64,000 bases of DNA from Symsagittifera roscoffensis (Eukaryota; Xenacoelomorpha; Acoela; Convolutidae): positions 54,592,467 to 54,656,466 of the forward strand of contig NC_087068.1 of assembly GCF_963678635.1 (NCBI RefSeq), in the 5' to 3' direction. This document shows, in pieces, positions 25,201-37,940 of this stretch (the stretch's first letter is position 1; every line of letters begins with the position of its first letter). The notes under the pieces were generated by a model. That model saw only the letters and a program-made list of their open reading frames with translations, was not told the DNA's origin and made no database searches. A program made the translations under genes and the position numbers.

Positions 25201-28200
25201 CTTAGCATGGTTTATATTTGATTACTTTAGTCACAATATTGATCTTATTGAAAGGGCAAGAAAAAATTTTCGACCACAAGGTACAGATGATCAAACTGTA
25301 CTAGCAGAACAATCAGATTATGTATGGGACCCTGAATGGTCTTATGACTTATAGTCAAGCAAGTAATTAGCACTATTTCTATTAAAAAAGTCTATGTTAG
25401 ATTATATCCATTTACAGTTGACGTAACACCTTTAAACTACAATTCATTCTTCCCTGAAAGAAGAGGAAATAATAGTTTAAACTCCACATCCATAAATAAT
25501 GACAATCTAAACTGAAAAAGAAATCTTACACAACAAGATATACAAACCCCATCACATTTTGTAAACGAAGAAATTGTTGAAACTATAACGATAACAGAAG
25601 CACAACGAAGCATTTCACCTTTTCAACCAAATTCTACAACTCCAAAACTAAAAAATCCAACGCAACAACAAACAATCGTACAATCCACAGTAAAACATTC
25701 AGTTGCACAAAAATATTCACAGAAGGATTACCAAACGTTTCGACCACTAACCAAAACCATCATACAAACAACAACAAAAAAAATTTTGCTGAACATAACT
25801 ACAACTATGTCAATGGACCAAAGACGACAAAGATTAAAACATATACTCAAATATTTGCACAAAATCAAAATGTATCACAACCAATTTTAAACTCAGTAAA
25901 TTTTCATGATCAACCACGATCCTCACAAGAACAAAATGGAAACCGCCCATTTTTTCAACAACGTAAAAACAATGCAAATAAATACCATACTAAAAATCAA
26001 CCTCATCATTCAGCCTAAACGTATTTTCCATCGGACGATGCTGAACACGATAATCAGAATCATAAACGATTCTACTTAAACCAAAGACCTCGTTCTTACA
26101 GTATTGATCAACCAGATATTTTCGAGCCATACACACGAAATGAACAATTAAGACAACCTAGAACTAATGCAAACACCTTACAATCATAATTTTCAAAAAC
26201 AAAATCCAGTTAATACACATTTATATCAACCAACTCAGATGCATTATGAAATCCCACTACCATATTATTTACAACAACGCGAAAAAGAGCTAACCATAAA
26301 AAACTGTAAGAAATAACAGTTGAAGGCATTAGAATCACTAATCTAGATTGTGCATCCATCATCCTAAGCCTTATGTCAACAGACAATTTAGGAAACAAAC
26401 AAACAATCATAATACACAATTGTTTGATTAACGACAAGAAATACGACTTCTTAATCACACCACACAGACAATCAGTAGGATATATAAAAACAAAAAGACA
26501 AACACTAAGAGAAAAGATAATAAACAAACAAGAACAAATTATTAGGAAAAGATTCTCAAAACGAAGAAACGCAGTCTCAGAATCAGAAACAACCGCAATA
26601 CACGAACTTCATAATTTAAAAGACTCAATAAAGAAAAATCACATAACAGACGATCAATTTTTTTTCACAGATTCAGAAACCACATCACAAGCATCAGTAA
26701 AATGCAAACGGAAATTAAAAAATTGCTACACAAACAAACCAATACGTTTGTACAATTGGAATCAACCAATAGGACACATTGAAATAAATTGCAAACTCAT
26801 TCGAAAAAGGAGAAAGTCCGTTCACAAAAGAATTTCCAGATGAAAAAACAAAAAGACAACTTCTCGATCACTATCTCAAAGGTATATGTAGTCTCACATC
26901 ACACTTTGGAATTTACACCATAGAAATCAGATCACCAAATGCATTTCATGAGAGATATCTCATTCAAACTGTCAATGTAGACATTGAATTCTCAAAAGTT
27001 TTTACACAATTTATCAGAAACATGCAACACCAAAACTCACAAAGAGCAAATTCGACATTAACAAACGACGTATGCTCACTTATATATAGCTATTTCTCTA
27101 TATTAGAGTTAGATGAACCCCAAAGCGATTCACCTTTGTACGACAGGAAATAGATATATTATCAAAGTTTTTAAACGCAATTCGAGAAAACCTAACAAAT
27201 GATCAAATAACACAAAATGTTAAACACGATTTACAAAAAATCTTAGCATGGTTTATATTTGATTATTTTTGTCACAATATTGATCTTATTGAAAGAGCAA
27301 GAAAAAATTTTCGACCACAAGGTACAGATAATCAAACTGTACAAGCAGAACAATCAGATTATGTATGGGACCCTGAATGGTCTTATGACTTATATATCAA
27401 TATTTTAACAGATATATCAAGTCAAGCAATTAGCACTATTTCTATTAAGAAAGTCTATGTTAGTATATATCCATTTACAGTTGACGTAACATCTTTAAAC
27501 TATAATTCATTCTTCCCTGAAAGAAGAGGAAATAATAGTTTAAACTCCACATCCATAAATAATGACAATCTAAACTGAAAAAGAAATCTTACACAACAAG
27601 ATATACAAACCCCATCACATTTTGTAAACGAAGAAATTGTTGAAACAATAACAATAACAGAAGCACAACGAAGCATTTCACCTATTCAACCAAATTCTAC
27701 AACTCCAAACTAAAAAATCCAACGTTACAACAAACAATCGTATAATCCACAGTAAAACATTATGTTGCACAAAAATATTCACAGAAGGATTACCAAACGT
27801 TTCGACCAGTAACCAAAACCATCATACAAACAACAAAAAATTACTTTTGCTGAACATAACTACAACTATGTCAATGGACCAAAGACGACAAAGACTAAAA
27901 CATATACTCAAGTATTTGCACAAAATCAAAATGTATCACAACCAATTTTAAACTCAGTAGGTTTTCATGATCAACCACAATTTTCACAAGAACAAAATGG
28001 AAACTACCCATTTTTTCAACAACGTAAAAACAGTGCAAGTAAATACCATACTAAAAATCAACCTCATCATTCAGCACAAAAGTATTTTCCATCGGACGAT
28101 GCTGAATACGATAATCAGAATCATCAACGTTTCTCCTCAAACCAAAGACCTCGTTCTTACAGTATTGATCAACCAGATTTTTTCAAACCATACACACGAA

Positions 28201-28300
28201 ATGAACAATTGAGACAACCTAGAACTAATCTAACACCTTACAATCATAATTTTCAAAAACAAAATCCAGGTAATACTCATTCATATCAACCAACTCAGAT
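22226..28300 (+). repeat. tandem array of a ~2.1-kb retroelement gag-leader unit (three copies)
   Basis: The landmark ATGTCAACAGA.AATTTAGG occurs at 24207 and 26373, a spacing of 2,166 bases. AGACGATCAATT occurs at 22421, 24482 and 26648. Copy 1 is about 22226-24206, copy 2 about 24207-26372, and copy 3 runs from 26373 into unique gag sequence near 28300. Copy 1 lacks the start of the unit and has a rearranged junction at 22250-22560. Copy 2 has about 130 extra bases near 24620-24740, also seen in copy 1 but not in copy 3. All copies are riddled with stops and shifts. Identity between copies is high, so amplification came after or along with decay. Confidence 0.85.
24207..24668 (+). pseudogene. 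N-terminal polyprotein fragment, array copy 2
   Basis: The 153-codon open frame is basic and Asn/Thr-rich, with the run TDSETTSQASVKCKRKLKNC. It matches the frame at 26373-26843 in copy 3 almost residue for residue until the last 20 codons, where the 130-base extra segment changes the end. The later part of the unit (to 26372) is broken into short frames, with one Gln/Asn-rich frame in the matching copy-1 section at 23784-24023. It probably derives from the matrix-like N-terminal part of a Ty3/gypsy-type gag. Exact domain identity is uncertain. Confidence 0.5.
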
Positions 28301-29616
28301 GCATTATGAAATCCCACTACCACATTATTTAGAACAACACAAAAAAACAAAAAGCCAATTAACAAACTTTTCTCAAATGCCACACGCTGCAGAATCCCTA
28401 CAAATGACTACGAACCCATACCTAATGGGTGGATCATCAATAACATCAAAAAAACCACTGATGGTATTCACAGGCACAGATCCTGAATACTCTGTAGAAG
28501 ACTATCTAAACGCAGTCACAGCACATTTAATTTTAAATATAGGACCTGAAGCAGTATACACGCCACGTCATCAAAATTGGATACATAGACGCACAACTCT
28601 AATCCAAACTACCCCTGACGGCGCAGCTCAAAAATGGTTTTCAGTTTTACCTATAGAAATAAAATCAGATTGGAAAAGATTCACACAATAAATTTCAAAA
28701 AATTTTGACTCAGAAAGAAACAAACAACATCAAAGAGTTTTATGCAATGAAATTTGTAGACTACCCAACGAAACAATAAAACAACTGGCAGTAAGAATAG
28801 AAACACTAGTCCGAAAAGCATATTCACTTAATACTCATGATTATAAAAAAAATGAGAGAAATCCTAATGATGACTCTAACACCTCAATTGCGAAAAATAG
28901 CAATAAAAAAGGGAGCATTACATTCTTCCTCAATCCGAAAACCAGATTTAGGTTTTAGGAAAACAGTAGATAAAGTAGAACAAGCGGAAATCAATATAAA
29001 ATTGGAAGAAACAGAAAACTTAAAACTACAATATGTAAACATCCAAATCACTACTTCACACATAAACAATATCAACGACTCTGATACTGATTTATCCGAA
29101 AAAATTACCAAAATTTTGAACATTTACGAGAAAAACCCAAATATCAAAGGCAAACCATCATTTAAAAATTGGTGTAATTATTGTCGACGTTAGGGACACA
29201 GTATCGCTGAATGCAGACAAAAACAACAAGGTAACCAAAATAAACCACAAAAATATAGAGAACCCAACAAATTTTTTCATCAATACATGGAGAAAAATCA
29301 AAATTTACCCAACAAAATCATTCATAGCAATAATAGTTCAGGAAAACCCCTTCCAAATAACTTCAACTACTATAGACAACAATCACCCTATAATACAAAT
29401 TATAGAGGACGATCACCATACCAAAGAATTTCACAGAATTTCTCACAAAAGAGGTATATTCGATCACATAGTCAAAATAGTCAATATCAAAATAACTATT
29501 CAAGATCAAATTCAAATCAACACAGATTTAACGACAGATCCCATTCAAAATCTAGAAATCGAAATTATTCAAATAATAATTCACAAATTTTTCCGAGTAA
29601 CAATTTCATCTATTAG
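26373..29616 (+). pseudogene. gag: broken Gag polyprotein gene of a Ty3/gypsy-like retroelement
   Basis: Open pieces at 26373-26843, 28209-28691, 28837-29193 and 29287-29616 form one gag. The N-terminal piece is basic. The piece at 28209 has the capsid-type core (FTGTDPEYSVEDYLNA, then WFSVLP.EIKSDW), and downstream codons give R.ETLVRKAYSLNTHDY. The nucleocapsid has a CCHC knuckle, CNYC-x3-GHSIAEC, followed by an Asn/Ser/Arg-rich tail. Damage: TAA at 28689, a frameshift in an A run near 28850, and TAG at 29191 placed inside the zinc knuckle. Gag would form the cytoplasmic particle and bind genomic RNA. It is not functional. Confidence 0.75.
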
Positions 29617-29620
29617 ATAC

Positions 29621-30306
29621 ATGAACGACACAAACTCTGATATGATTTTCCTTCACATATATAATAATTCCCCACATCAAATAACCTTACCACTAGGACT
29701 CTTAGAATACTGTGAGACTAACGCAACAATTACACCCACAAAAGAAATAGCGTATAGAGTAAATAAAATTTTACAACTATTAGATAAATGTCAATCAACA
29801 ATTCTTGATGAAAAATTGTCAGATAATAATATTTTAAGCAATAAAAAACGTATTAGAAACTATTTCACAAAGACCTATTTCAAAGCAACATTTCAAATTT
29901 CAAAAATTAAGACTGAACAGCAAAAATTTCTAACAATGTTTAATTTTCAACAATCTCAGATAACACAAAAAAAATTCGAACAACTGGCTGACCTAATATT
30001 AAAATACCCAAAAGTTTACGCAACATCAACATTTGATGAAGGAAAAATAAATTCACCATTACATTTACCCCTAAAACCTGACACAGTTTTCAAAAAACAA
30101 CGAGCAAGTAAAGTCCCAATTCACTTGCAATATAAAGTTAACCAATTACTTGAATTACTAGAACAATATGAAATGATATCTCCAGTAAATAAAGAAGAAC
30201 AGCCGAAAGGTAACAAATTTATAAACCCCGTTATCAACTTAGCGAAAAGAGAATCATTAAAAATCGTTCTAGATGCAAGATATTTAATTTCACTCATTGA
30301 TGAATG
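29621..30306 (+). pseudogene. pol: 5' part of Pol (protease/RT N-terminal region) of the same retroelement, truncated
   Basis: The frame follows gag after a TAG and stays open to 30373. From residue about 105 it shows the linker typical of Ty3/gypsy Pol between protease and reverse transcriptase: QLADLILKYP, then SPLHLPLKPD, VNQLLELLEQYEMISPV and FINPVINLAKRESLKIVLDA. The last of these corresponds to the RT fingers just before motif A. The recognisable sequence ends at YLISLIDE (about 30306); the next 22 codons belong to unrelated DNA. The catalytic YxDD, RNase H and integrase parts are missing, so this copy is dead. Confidence 0.75.
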
Positions 30307-33300
30307 TGCCATTCTGCCAGATGGCACAGCGCAACCTTCCGACGAAGCACGAATCAGAGAGAAAAGGCCTTAACAGCAAAAAAGTGCTTGAAAGGAGGGT
30401 CGAAGTATTCTGAGATTTTCTATTTTTAAAGTTTCGATTTTCAAGTTGATATTTCTCAGAAATACGAAAAACGGCCATTTTGACCAAAAAAGCTGAGAAA
30501 ATCAGAACAACGACAAATATTGTGAAAAACAGTCGTGCAAGAGACGGAGAATACAAAGCCTCTTATCGTGGCAGCAACGCACGATAAGACCCTTATCAGC
30601 GGATATTAGTGGAGAAGGAAGCTTCGGTGGGGAAGGAATATTCCACGGAACCCTCCCGGGACGCAAATTAGAAGAGATAAGAGCGTTATCGCAGGAATAT
30701 TACGGGAGCGGAGGCTTGGTCCCCCAGAGACTGTTTTATGTGAACGGATTGTATAAAATTGACTGTATAGCTACTTGGATGTCGTGAAACTTTAAATTAA
30801 CACCGGTGTAACTTGATATTTTAGAATATGAGTAGCTAGAAAGAGGAAAGGGTCAATCCATCTCCAATGGATTTAATATAGAACTGTCACACAAAAGCAT
30901 ATTAAAACAGGTTGTTCGAGCCGTGTTTTTAATGAAAATTACGTAGTCTGAGGATCCGAGACTCAGCTATGTAGTTGTGTTCGCATGTAAACGAAAGCTG
31001 ATCAAAAGTCGTTTGACTGATGGCCTAAAAATGGTAACTTTTTACTTAGCCATAAACAGACCAGAAAATCAACTGGCAAGGTCGAGACGGTGAAAAACGA
31101 GTAGGGTTAAGGTAACTGACGCCTGCCAGTCGTTATTAGGTACTTTTTCTACGCTCCGTCGCTGTGTAGTATTTGGGCGAATGTTACATAGACGTTTTTA
31201 TGGCGCTCCTGGATGGGCCTGTCAAAGGCATAAGACCATCATGATCAGCAAGCGTTTCAGCGACGAACCCTCCGCTCCGGGCTTTAATGACCGTTATTGT
31301 ACTGGGGGGAAGGTGCGTACCCTCCGTCCAGTGCTATTTAGCTTTTTAACTTAGTTAACACCGAAAATTCCGGGGGCCGGAGGGTTAGGTGGGAAATCTA
31401 GAGCCCGCTTGTCCTGAGGTCCCAGGACCAAAAACAATTAAAGAGAAAGCGTAAAACCAAACAAAAATAGTGTATAACCAAGAAAAAGCCAAAAATAAAT
31501 TTATTTGAAAACAAAAAAGTACAAAAAACAGTAAAAAATCCAAAAAAGACCAAAAACAGTTAAAAAAACATAAAGTGACAGTTTATATGTTATTTCCGGA
31601 CGAGATGTGATCTGACCTTCCTGTTTGTTGTTGTTTCAGATTAATTTATATCGTTTCTGATAGAAAGATTGTGTGTTTTGGTGAAGGGTTGGATACCCTC
31701 CCTCGAGTGTAATTTGAGTGTTTAAGCACGTTAATGGTGATTTTGCCGGTGACCGGAGGGTAGAGTGGCAAGCTGATCAACGTGTTCCACACTCAACAGG
31801 GACATCAGGGATAACATCGGCAACGACTGTTGGGTATCGTTGAAGCAATTTTAGTATCGTTCGGGTACTATTTCATTAAAACTTAAGTGGTGGGGGGCAC
31901 GATTGGCGCGGTCCGATTGTACCCTCCATCGATTACAAATTTCCGAGTTAAGGGTCTTAATTCGGGTATTTTGGTGCAAAGGAGGGTATAGTACTATTCA
32001 TTAACGACTACTAATAGGTTATTATCCTTATTACATATTACTTATCTCCTCAATTAGACCCAAAAACACCCAATTTTGTCGAAAATCATCGATTTTCGAT
32101 CAAACTGTAGACCCCCAAAATTTTGGATATCCGAGCTTTTCCGAACAACAAAAAGCTTTTATATAGGGAGTAGCTACATAGTTCGATCCCCCTAACTAAA
32201 AAAACCGCGTGAGAAAAGACTCAGTAGAAGCTGGAAAAAACCAAAATTTTTCGGTCGAAATTTCGATAATTTTCTGAATTTTGTCAATCTGTTTTGCGAT
32301 CGAGTTTTTGAGTTTTTAGAGTTAGAGCAATAAAACTTTTTGCGTTAGGAGCGTGCTAGCATAACGCGCTCGGTTACTAGAGAAATTCTTGAGTAACCCT
32401 CCGATTGGCTCCTTGGATAGAGCTAACGACTTAAGGATTGGAAAAGGAAGGAACCGGAGGGTCCAAATTTGATAGTTATTGGCCAAATTTTTTTCTCCAA
32501 ACCAATTTTGATCCAGTTTTTTGCACTATTCCAGTGCCGTACAGGGCTACTACGCTCGTTTCAATTATTTTTAGGCACTTTCGATAGGATTTGCGGAAAA
32601 AGTTTCTCAGAACCTATATAGGTGGTGAAAAAAGGCCATTTGGACAAACACGTTTTTGGCAATTTCTCAAAGACTAGTCATTCGATCGGGATAATTTTGG
32701 TACCATAAGTCGACGTTTTAGACCATTTTTCCGGACCGCAACCGTTTTTGGGTTGATAATCTCGGAAAAGAGAAATTTTTTAGAATTTGTTGGTTCGGAG
32801 GGTCCAAATTACAGGTAACCCTCCGAGCGGCAGAAAATTTTATCAAAACACCTTTTTATCCAACTGGGAAGGTTGACCGTGTCAGCCAACCTAGTTTTAA
32901 CTCAGGTGGACCGCTTTTAGAGACTTTATCGCGGTAACATAACCTTTTTCGTGATTTTTGGGGAACCCTCCGAAGTAACCCTCCGGAGTCAGCTAAACCC
33001 CTTAGCAACCCTCCTTAGTGGAAAAATTCCACGAGATCACCCATAGAAGTTAAAACAGCCCATCGTAGAGAACTTAGCTTGTTTTGACGCTTCCCGGAGT
33101 TAATTGAAGACCCTTCTAAGTGAGTTTCAGAAATTTGAAAATTTTGGAGGTACCCTCCGAGGTAACCCTCCGGAGCATATTAAGCATCTTATTGACCCTC
33201 CTTAGTGAATTTAGGGGGACCCTCCGAAGTGACTTGGGTGATTAAGGTACCCTCCGAAGTAGGCTAAGTGTCTTAACAACCCTCCGAAGTAACCCTCCGG

Positions 33301-33537
33301 AGTGTCTTAAACCTTCTAAGCAATCTTCCTTGTTAGAAACTTGAGGAAATCTTCCGTGGCGATTTGGGAAACGGAAAATATCCATTTAATCAAAATCATA
33401 TTAGGATATTAGGCGCTTATTAGGATCATAAGAGCCCATTTTGACCCGGAAATTCGTGATCAACTTTGGATTCTAGATCGGGTGTATCAGAAGTACCCGA
33501 ACAAAAAATTTTTTTGATTGTGATTTTGGTTGTGCGG

Positions 33538-33895
33538 TTGCCTTGAGCTAATTAATAAGAAAGTTCGGGCAATCCGGGAACAAATAAAAGAAGACCTCGG
33601 TGAGTGTATTTCGCAAATACACACTCACTTGAGAAGAAAAGTTGTTCCCTGCTCTCGTGCACTTGGAGCGTTCCGGGTGTGGGGGAGCTTTTTCATAGAC
33701 TTTAGAAATTTTCGATCAGAGGTTGCCTTGAGCTACTTAATAGGACAGCTCGGGCAATCGCAGGGCACCTAAAAGAAGATCTCGGTGGGTGTATTAGGCA
33801 AATACACACCCACTTGAGAAGACTGTGTCCTGGGCTTTGTTCTTTCGGATCGTTCCGATTGGGGGAAGTCTTTTTCTTTAAGACTAAGTTTTATT
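33538..33895 (+). repeat. 185-bp tandem repeat, each copy with a perfect hairpin
   Basis: TTGCCTTGAGCTA starts both copies (33538 and 33723). Each holds an inverted repeat: TGAGTGTATTT-CGC-AAATACACACTCA at about 33601-33627 and GGTGTATT-AGGC-AAATACACACC near 33787. The second has compensating changes (A to G and T to C in the stem), so pairing is kept although sequence differs. A CTTGAGAAG tail and a G-rich GTGTGGGGGAGC or GATTGGGGGAAG segment follow. Confidence 0.75.
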
Positions 33896-34136
33896 GATCT
33901 GTTTCTGAATCATCACTGCTTTTTATCAAAGATTGTTTAATTTTAACAAAGCAGTGACTTGATAAATCGTGTAGCGATAAATTGATACTGACAAAAGGTC
34001 GTTGTCACCTGTAGGATATCCTTATCTGATTATCTATTGTGTATTGTGTGTTGATTATATCTTGTGAAAATCTTGTGATACTGTTATACTATACGACAGG
34101 GTTGAGTTAGCATTATATCAATACTGAGCAGGCCCT

Positions 34137-34153
34137 GTGTGTGTGTGTGTGTA
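34137..34153. repeat. GT dinucleotide microsatellite
   Basis: About eight GT units in the leader upstream of the gag-like frame. Simple repeat. Confidence 0.9.
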
Positions 34154-34242
34154 ACTCTAGCTGAGTCACTAAGATTGTCATTGAGAATCCTAAGAGATTG
34201 ATACTGACTTTTCGAATATTGTTTTTTTTTGTGTCACAAAGT

Positions 34243-35406
34243 ATGCAGCGCAGGGACTCGTTAGGATCGACTACTAAGATTCCCAGGCTGAGCAAGGGCA
34301 GCACGCGAAAATTCAAAACTAGGCGTAGCCAGTCCTCGTTTAGCAGCGCCTCCGACGTGTTTGCTGAAAACGAATCGACTAAAGGTCAACCTGATCTTTC
34401 AGTGAGCGGAATGAGATTGAGGAGCGAGAAAAACCTCGATGGCGATCAAAGGCGGAGCGCCGAAGCTGGAACCGCGAGCGAAACGCTTGTGGACCCCTTT
34501 GACGAGGGAGAACAGACGCTCATTCGACCCGACTTTGAGCCGAGCGAGGACCTCGAGCGGGAGGAAATCGAGAGGACAGAGGAGACCTCGGAGCGTTCCG
34601 AGGTCGAGCCGCGAGAGGAAGTATTATTCAAGGGGATGTCCAAATCGGAGACCAATAGTCACAGATGGAGGGGAGAATACTCACATTCGGCTAGTACCCA
34701 CTCATCTCTGGCCAAGCAGAGCAACAACGCGATGATGTCGAGTATAAGCCCGAGTGAAGAACAAACGGGTTCGAAGGCCAAGAAGAGTTGGAAGTCTTTG
34801 TACGACGAACGCATGGCGTCACTACCAACTGTAGGTTTGACTTCCAGTGATGACTACCCGGAGGTAGCCCATCCGGATGTGAACTTCACACCGTGCCCAA
34901 GGAACGATATGAGCAGGAAGGCGTCGTCAACCTCGCCGACCAGGCCCATGTCAGATGGGATAACGATGGGAGCGTCATCAACCTTAGACAGATTAATGAC
35001 GTCGATGAGCAAGCAAAAAGGCGGTGCGTCATCAAGCACCAGGCTGCAGCCGCAGTTGACCGCATCTTCTCTGGGACTAACCCCGTCTTTTGGGGCCACT
35101 GGCGACATAAGTGACATGTTCGCTGGCGTAATGAATGGTCTAGATGAACTGAGGCGGGACATGACTAAAAGAATAGATCAGGTTGATAAGAGAGCTCACA
35201 AAGGTCAAGAGAATCTGAGAGACGAACTAACGCATGTGAAGTCGCAGGCGAGGGTTGATCAGGCTCAGTTGATTCGCAACACCGATCAATGCCTGGCGGA
35301 GAGCCTGGCACAGGCAAACAAGGAGTCATACGAAAGAGAGGCTAGGATGACCAGGGAGATCGAACGATTGTTGAACGATCATGATAGTACCTACGCCCAC
35401 ACGATG
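34243..35406 (+). CDS. N-terminal part of a Gag-like protein of the GC-rich retroelement (3' truncated)
   Basis: The ATG at 34243 opens a frame of about 388 codons cut off at the junction with Polinton DNA at 35,407; the last few codons (to TGA at 35421) come from the junction. The first 250 residues are Ser/Arg/Glu-rich and probably disordered. Residues from about 300 to the end form a long charged coiled coil (LDELRRDMTKRIDQVDKRA, LTHVKSQARVDQAQLIRNTD). Such a layout is typical of the front part of Gag in some Ty3-like elements. The capsid core and zinc knuckle would lie beyond the cut. GC and codon use differ sharply from the neighbours. Confidence 0.5.
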
Positions 35407-37621
35407 ACTACCCTCGTATGATGACTTCTACAGCAAACTGAAGAATAGTAACCCTCTCGATAAAGAGTTTGATGATTATCAAAAACTTTTTAACACTGGG
35501 ATAACTGAAGAGCAAGCCTTGAAAAAACTCGGTCTCAAAACCAGACCAACTACGGGATTGGAAAACTACAATTACCTTAAATCTATCTGGGAACAGGAAA
35601 AGATGACAACATTCCGCGATTTGATGCTATGCAGAAAATGATTGAATTTTATCATGACAAAGGGATAGATATGTTAAAGCTCGGCTGCACACTACCGAAT
35701 CTAGCCAACATCTGTCTACACAAATCAACCGACTATAAGTTTTACCCATTCTTTTCGAGTGATAGTGACTTGCTTGAAAAAATACGGGAAGATATGACCG
35801 GTGGTCCCTCAATTGTTTTCACAAGGAAAGCAGTAGCAAATGAAACCTTTATTCGAAAATCAAAAAATTTGTGTAAATCAATCGTTGGGATTGATGCTAG
35901 TCAACTCTATCCTTATTCTATGTGTCAGGATATGCCCACAGGTTTGTATACGAGATGGGACTACGATGAAGAAACACAAAAATTCAAGGCAAGGCAAAAT
36001 CGAGTTCGAACATTTGAAAATATGGTCATGTCATACTTTCAAGCAACCAGAACTGAATGTAAAATTGAGAGTTACTACACTACAGGAAAACAGAAAAAAA
36101 ATTGATTGCTTTAGTGTTGATGGTTATTGCAACCATTGTAAGACTGTCTTTCAAGCAATGGGTTGTTATTTCCATTTTTGTCCTTGTCAAGAAGCTAGAC
36201 CGAGCCTAACTGATGATGATATCAAACGAGGAACCAAGAAAAGAGAAATGGATGATTTTCGAAAAGACTACATTCGAGAAAAAGGATACTCTATAGAAGA
36301 AATGTGGGAGTGTAGCTGGTGGGATCAATTTAAAAACAATGTAGACGTGAAAAATCACGTTAGAACTCACTTTCCCTTCAAAAGACCTTTTTCTGCCAAT
36401 TCACTAGTGCAAAACATTAGAAATGAAAAAATGTTCGGCTATGTGCAATGCGATCTGAGTGTTCCAGATGAACTTAAAGCAAAATTTTCCAATTTCCCAC
36501 CTTTTTTCAAAAATATTGATGTTTCCAGAAACGATATTGGTGAATATATGAAGGCATATGCGGAAGAAAACGATTTTTTAAAACAATCGCAAAGAATGTT
36601 GATATCGAGCTTCAAATTGACCAACGGAACACTGATCACACCACTTTTCAGTTTTTACTTGGATCTAGGACTACAATGTACAAAAATTCATCGTTTTGTA
36701 CAATACACACCGCATAAAGTATTCAACAGTTTTGTTCAGTCTGTTGTTGATGCTAGGCGAGCCGGCGATGAAAATCCATTATCTGGCGTAGTAGCCGAAA
36801 CAATGAAACTTCTAGGAAACAGTTCCTACGGCTATCAAATAATGGACAGATCAAAACATACAATGACAAAATATCTTGGAGACGAAAAAACCCACAAAGC
36901 TATCAAAAACCAATTCTTCAAGAGACTTAATATCGTAGCTAAAGATTTGTATGAAGTGGAACTTGTTAAATCTACTATAGAGCATCGTGAACCAACTATA
37001 GTAGGATTTTTTATACTACAGTATGCCAAGTTGAGAATGTTGGAGTTGTATTATAACTTTTTCGATGAACTTTGCGATGTCAACAAATTCGAAGAACTCG
37101 AAATGGATACAGATTCCCTCTATTTGGCTTTGGCAGAAGAAGATTTAGATGATTGTATCCTTCCCAGCAAGCGAGCAGAATGGACTGAAAGGCGAAGCAA
37201 GGACTGTCGAGACGATTTCAGAGCAGATGCAAAAAACAACTTTTTTCCCCGTACTTGCTGTTCTAAACATAAGAAACATGACAAGAGAGAACCAGGATTG
37301 TTCAAGGAGGAATTCAGATGCACCGAAATGTTATGCCTGTGTAGTAAAATGTACTGCTGTTACGATAGTAAAAGTCAAAAGTATAAGTTTAGCAGTAAAG
37401 GTCTGAACAAACGTGCATTAGAAGACTCTGGAGATGGACCAATGTCGAAGTATCGACAAGTACTGGATGAGGCAGTGAATTTAAAGTCAACGAATAGAGG
37501 ATTTAAAACGATTAACCATGCAGTCGCAACTTATGAACAAACTAAAAAAGGACTGAGCTTTTTTTACCCTAAACGGGAAGTTGAATGTGATGGAATACAT
37601 ACTAAACCTCTAAATTTGTAA
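35407..37621 (+). pseudogene. polB: truncated, frameshifted second copy of the Polinton DNA polymerase (inverted-repeat arm 1)
   Basis: This is the reverse-complement partner of 44051-46304 with about 1 % differences. It lacks everything upstream of the exonuclease III region. Two lesions break it. A 40-base deletion near 35617 removes the WYNNKDV exonuclease III segment and shifts the frame. One extra A in the A run at about 36094 (8 versus 7 in arm 2) shifts it again, splitting the product into 35629-36105 and 35840-37621. Palm motifs are present: motif A DASQLYP, motif B KLLGNSSYG and motif C with canonical DTDSLYLAL. Arm 2 has Tyr in place of that Ser. Not functional as it stands. Confidence 0.85.
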
Positions 37622-37940
37622 GAGATTTGTAGATGCTGTGAACTAATACATTTTCTCTGTAATTAACCTTTTTTTTAAAAAAACTCTTTTTAAACGCTAC
37701 TTTTGGTTTAAGAGTATGTTGTTTTTTGATTAGGAAAAATTTTACAATATGGAAAATTGGCTAAATCGAGCTCCAAAAAACTCGGGTGCCAAATTTTTTT
37801 TGAAACTTACCATCCGAAACTTTACCATCTTACCATCTGAAACCTACCATCGTGATACATTAGGAATCCTATTCCCTAATGAGTTCTCAATTCCCTACAA
37901 AGAATGTCTTAGACATAAGGAAATCTTTACATGGGAAATT

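Larger units (their letters stand above)
30307..34242 (+). mobile_element. GC-richer block: likely LTR/leader of a second retroelement
   Basis: Composition jumps from about 30 % GC to near 45-50 % at 30307 and stays high to 35,406. No long frame exists before 34243. The block is full of the heptamer ACCCTCC and its complement GGAGGGT, often extended to CCCTCCGAAGT or CCTCCGGAG, with a dense cluster at 32940-33310. With a gag-like frame at its right end, I read this as the 5' LTR and untranslated leader of a retroelement. No second LTR copy lies in the window, so LTR borders and primer-binding site could not be placed. Confidence 0.5.

Noticed and set aside
30290-30556. Minus-strand open frame across the retroelement junction
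   Set aside because: It spans two unrelated DNA segments, so it cannot be an evolved gene.
32160-32205. GTTCGATCCCC, like a tRNA B box
   Set aside because: No A box, acceptor stem or cloverleaf could be fitted around it; it lies in a retroelement leader full of C-rich words.
34439-35162. Alternative frames of about 100 codons within the gag-like gene
   Set aside because: GC-rich coding DNA leaves shadow frames open; the long frame has the coherent coiled coil.
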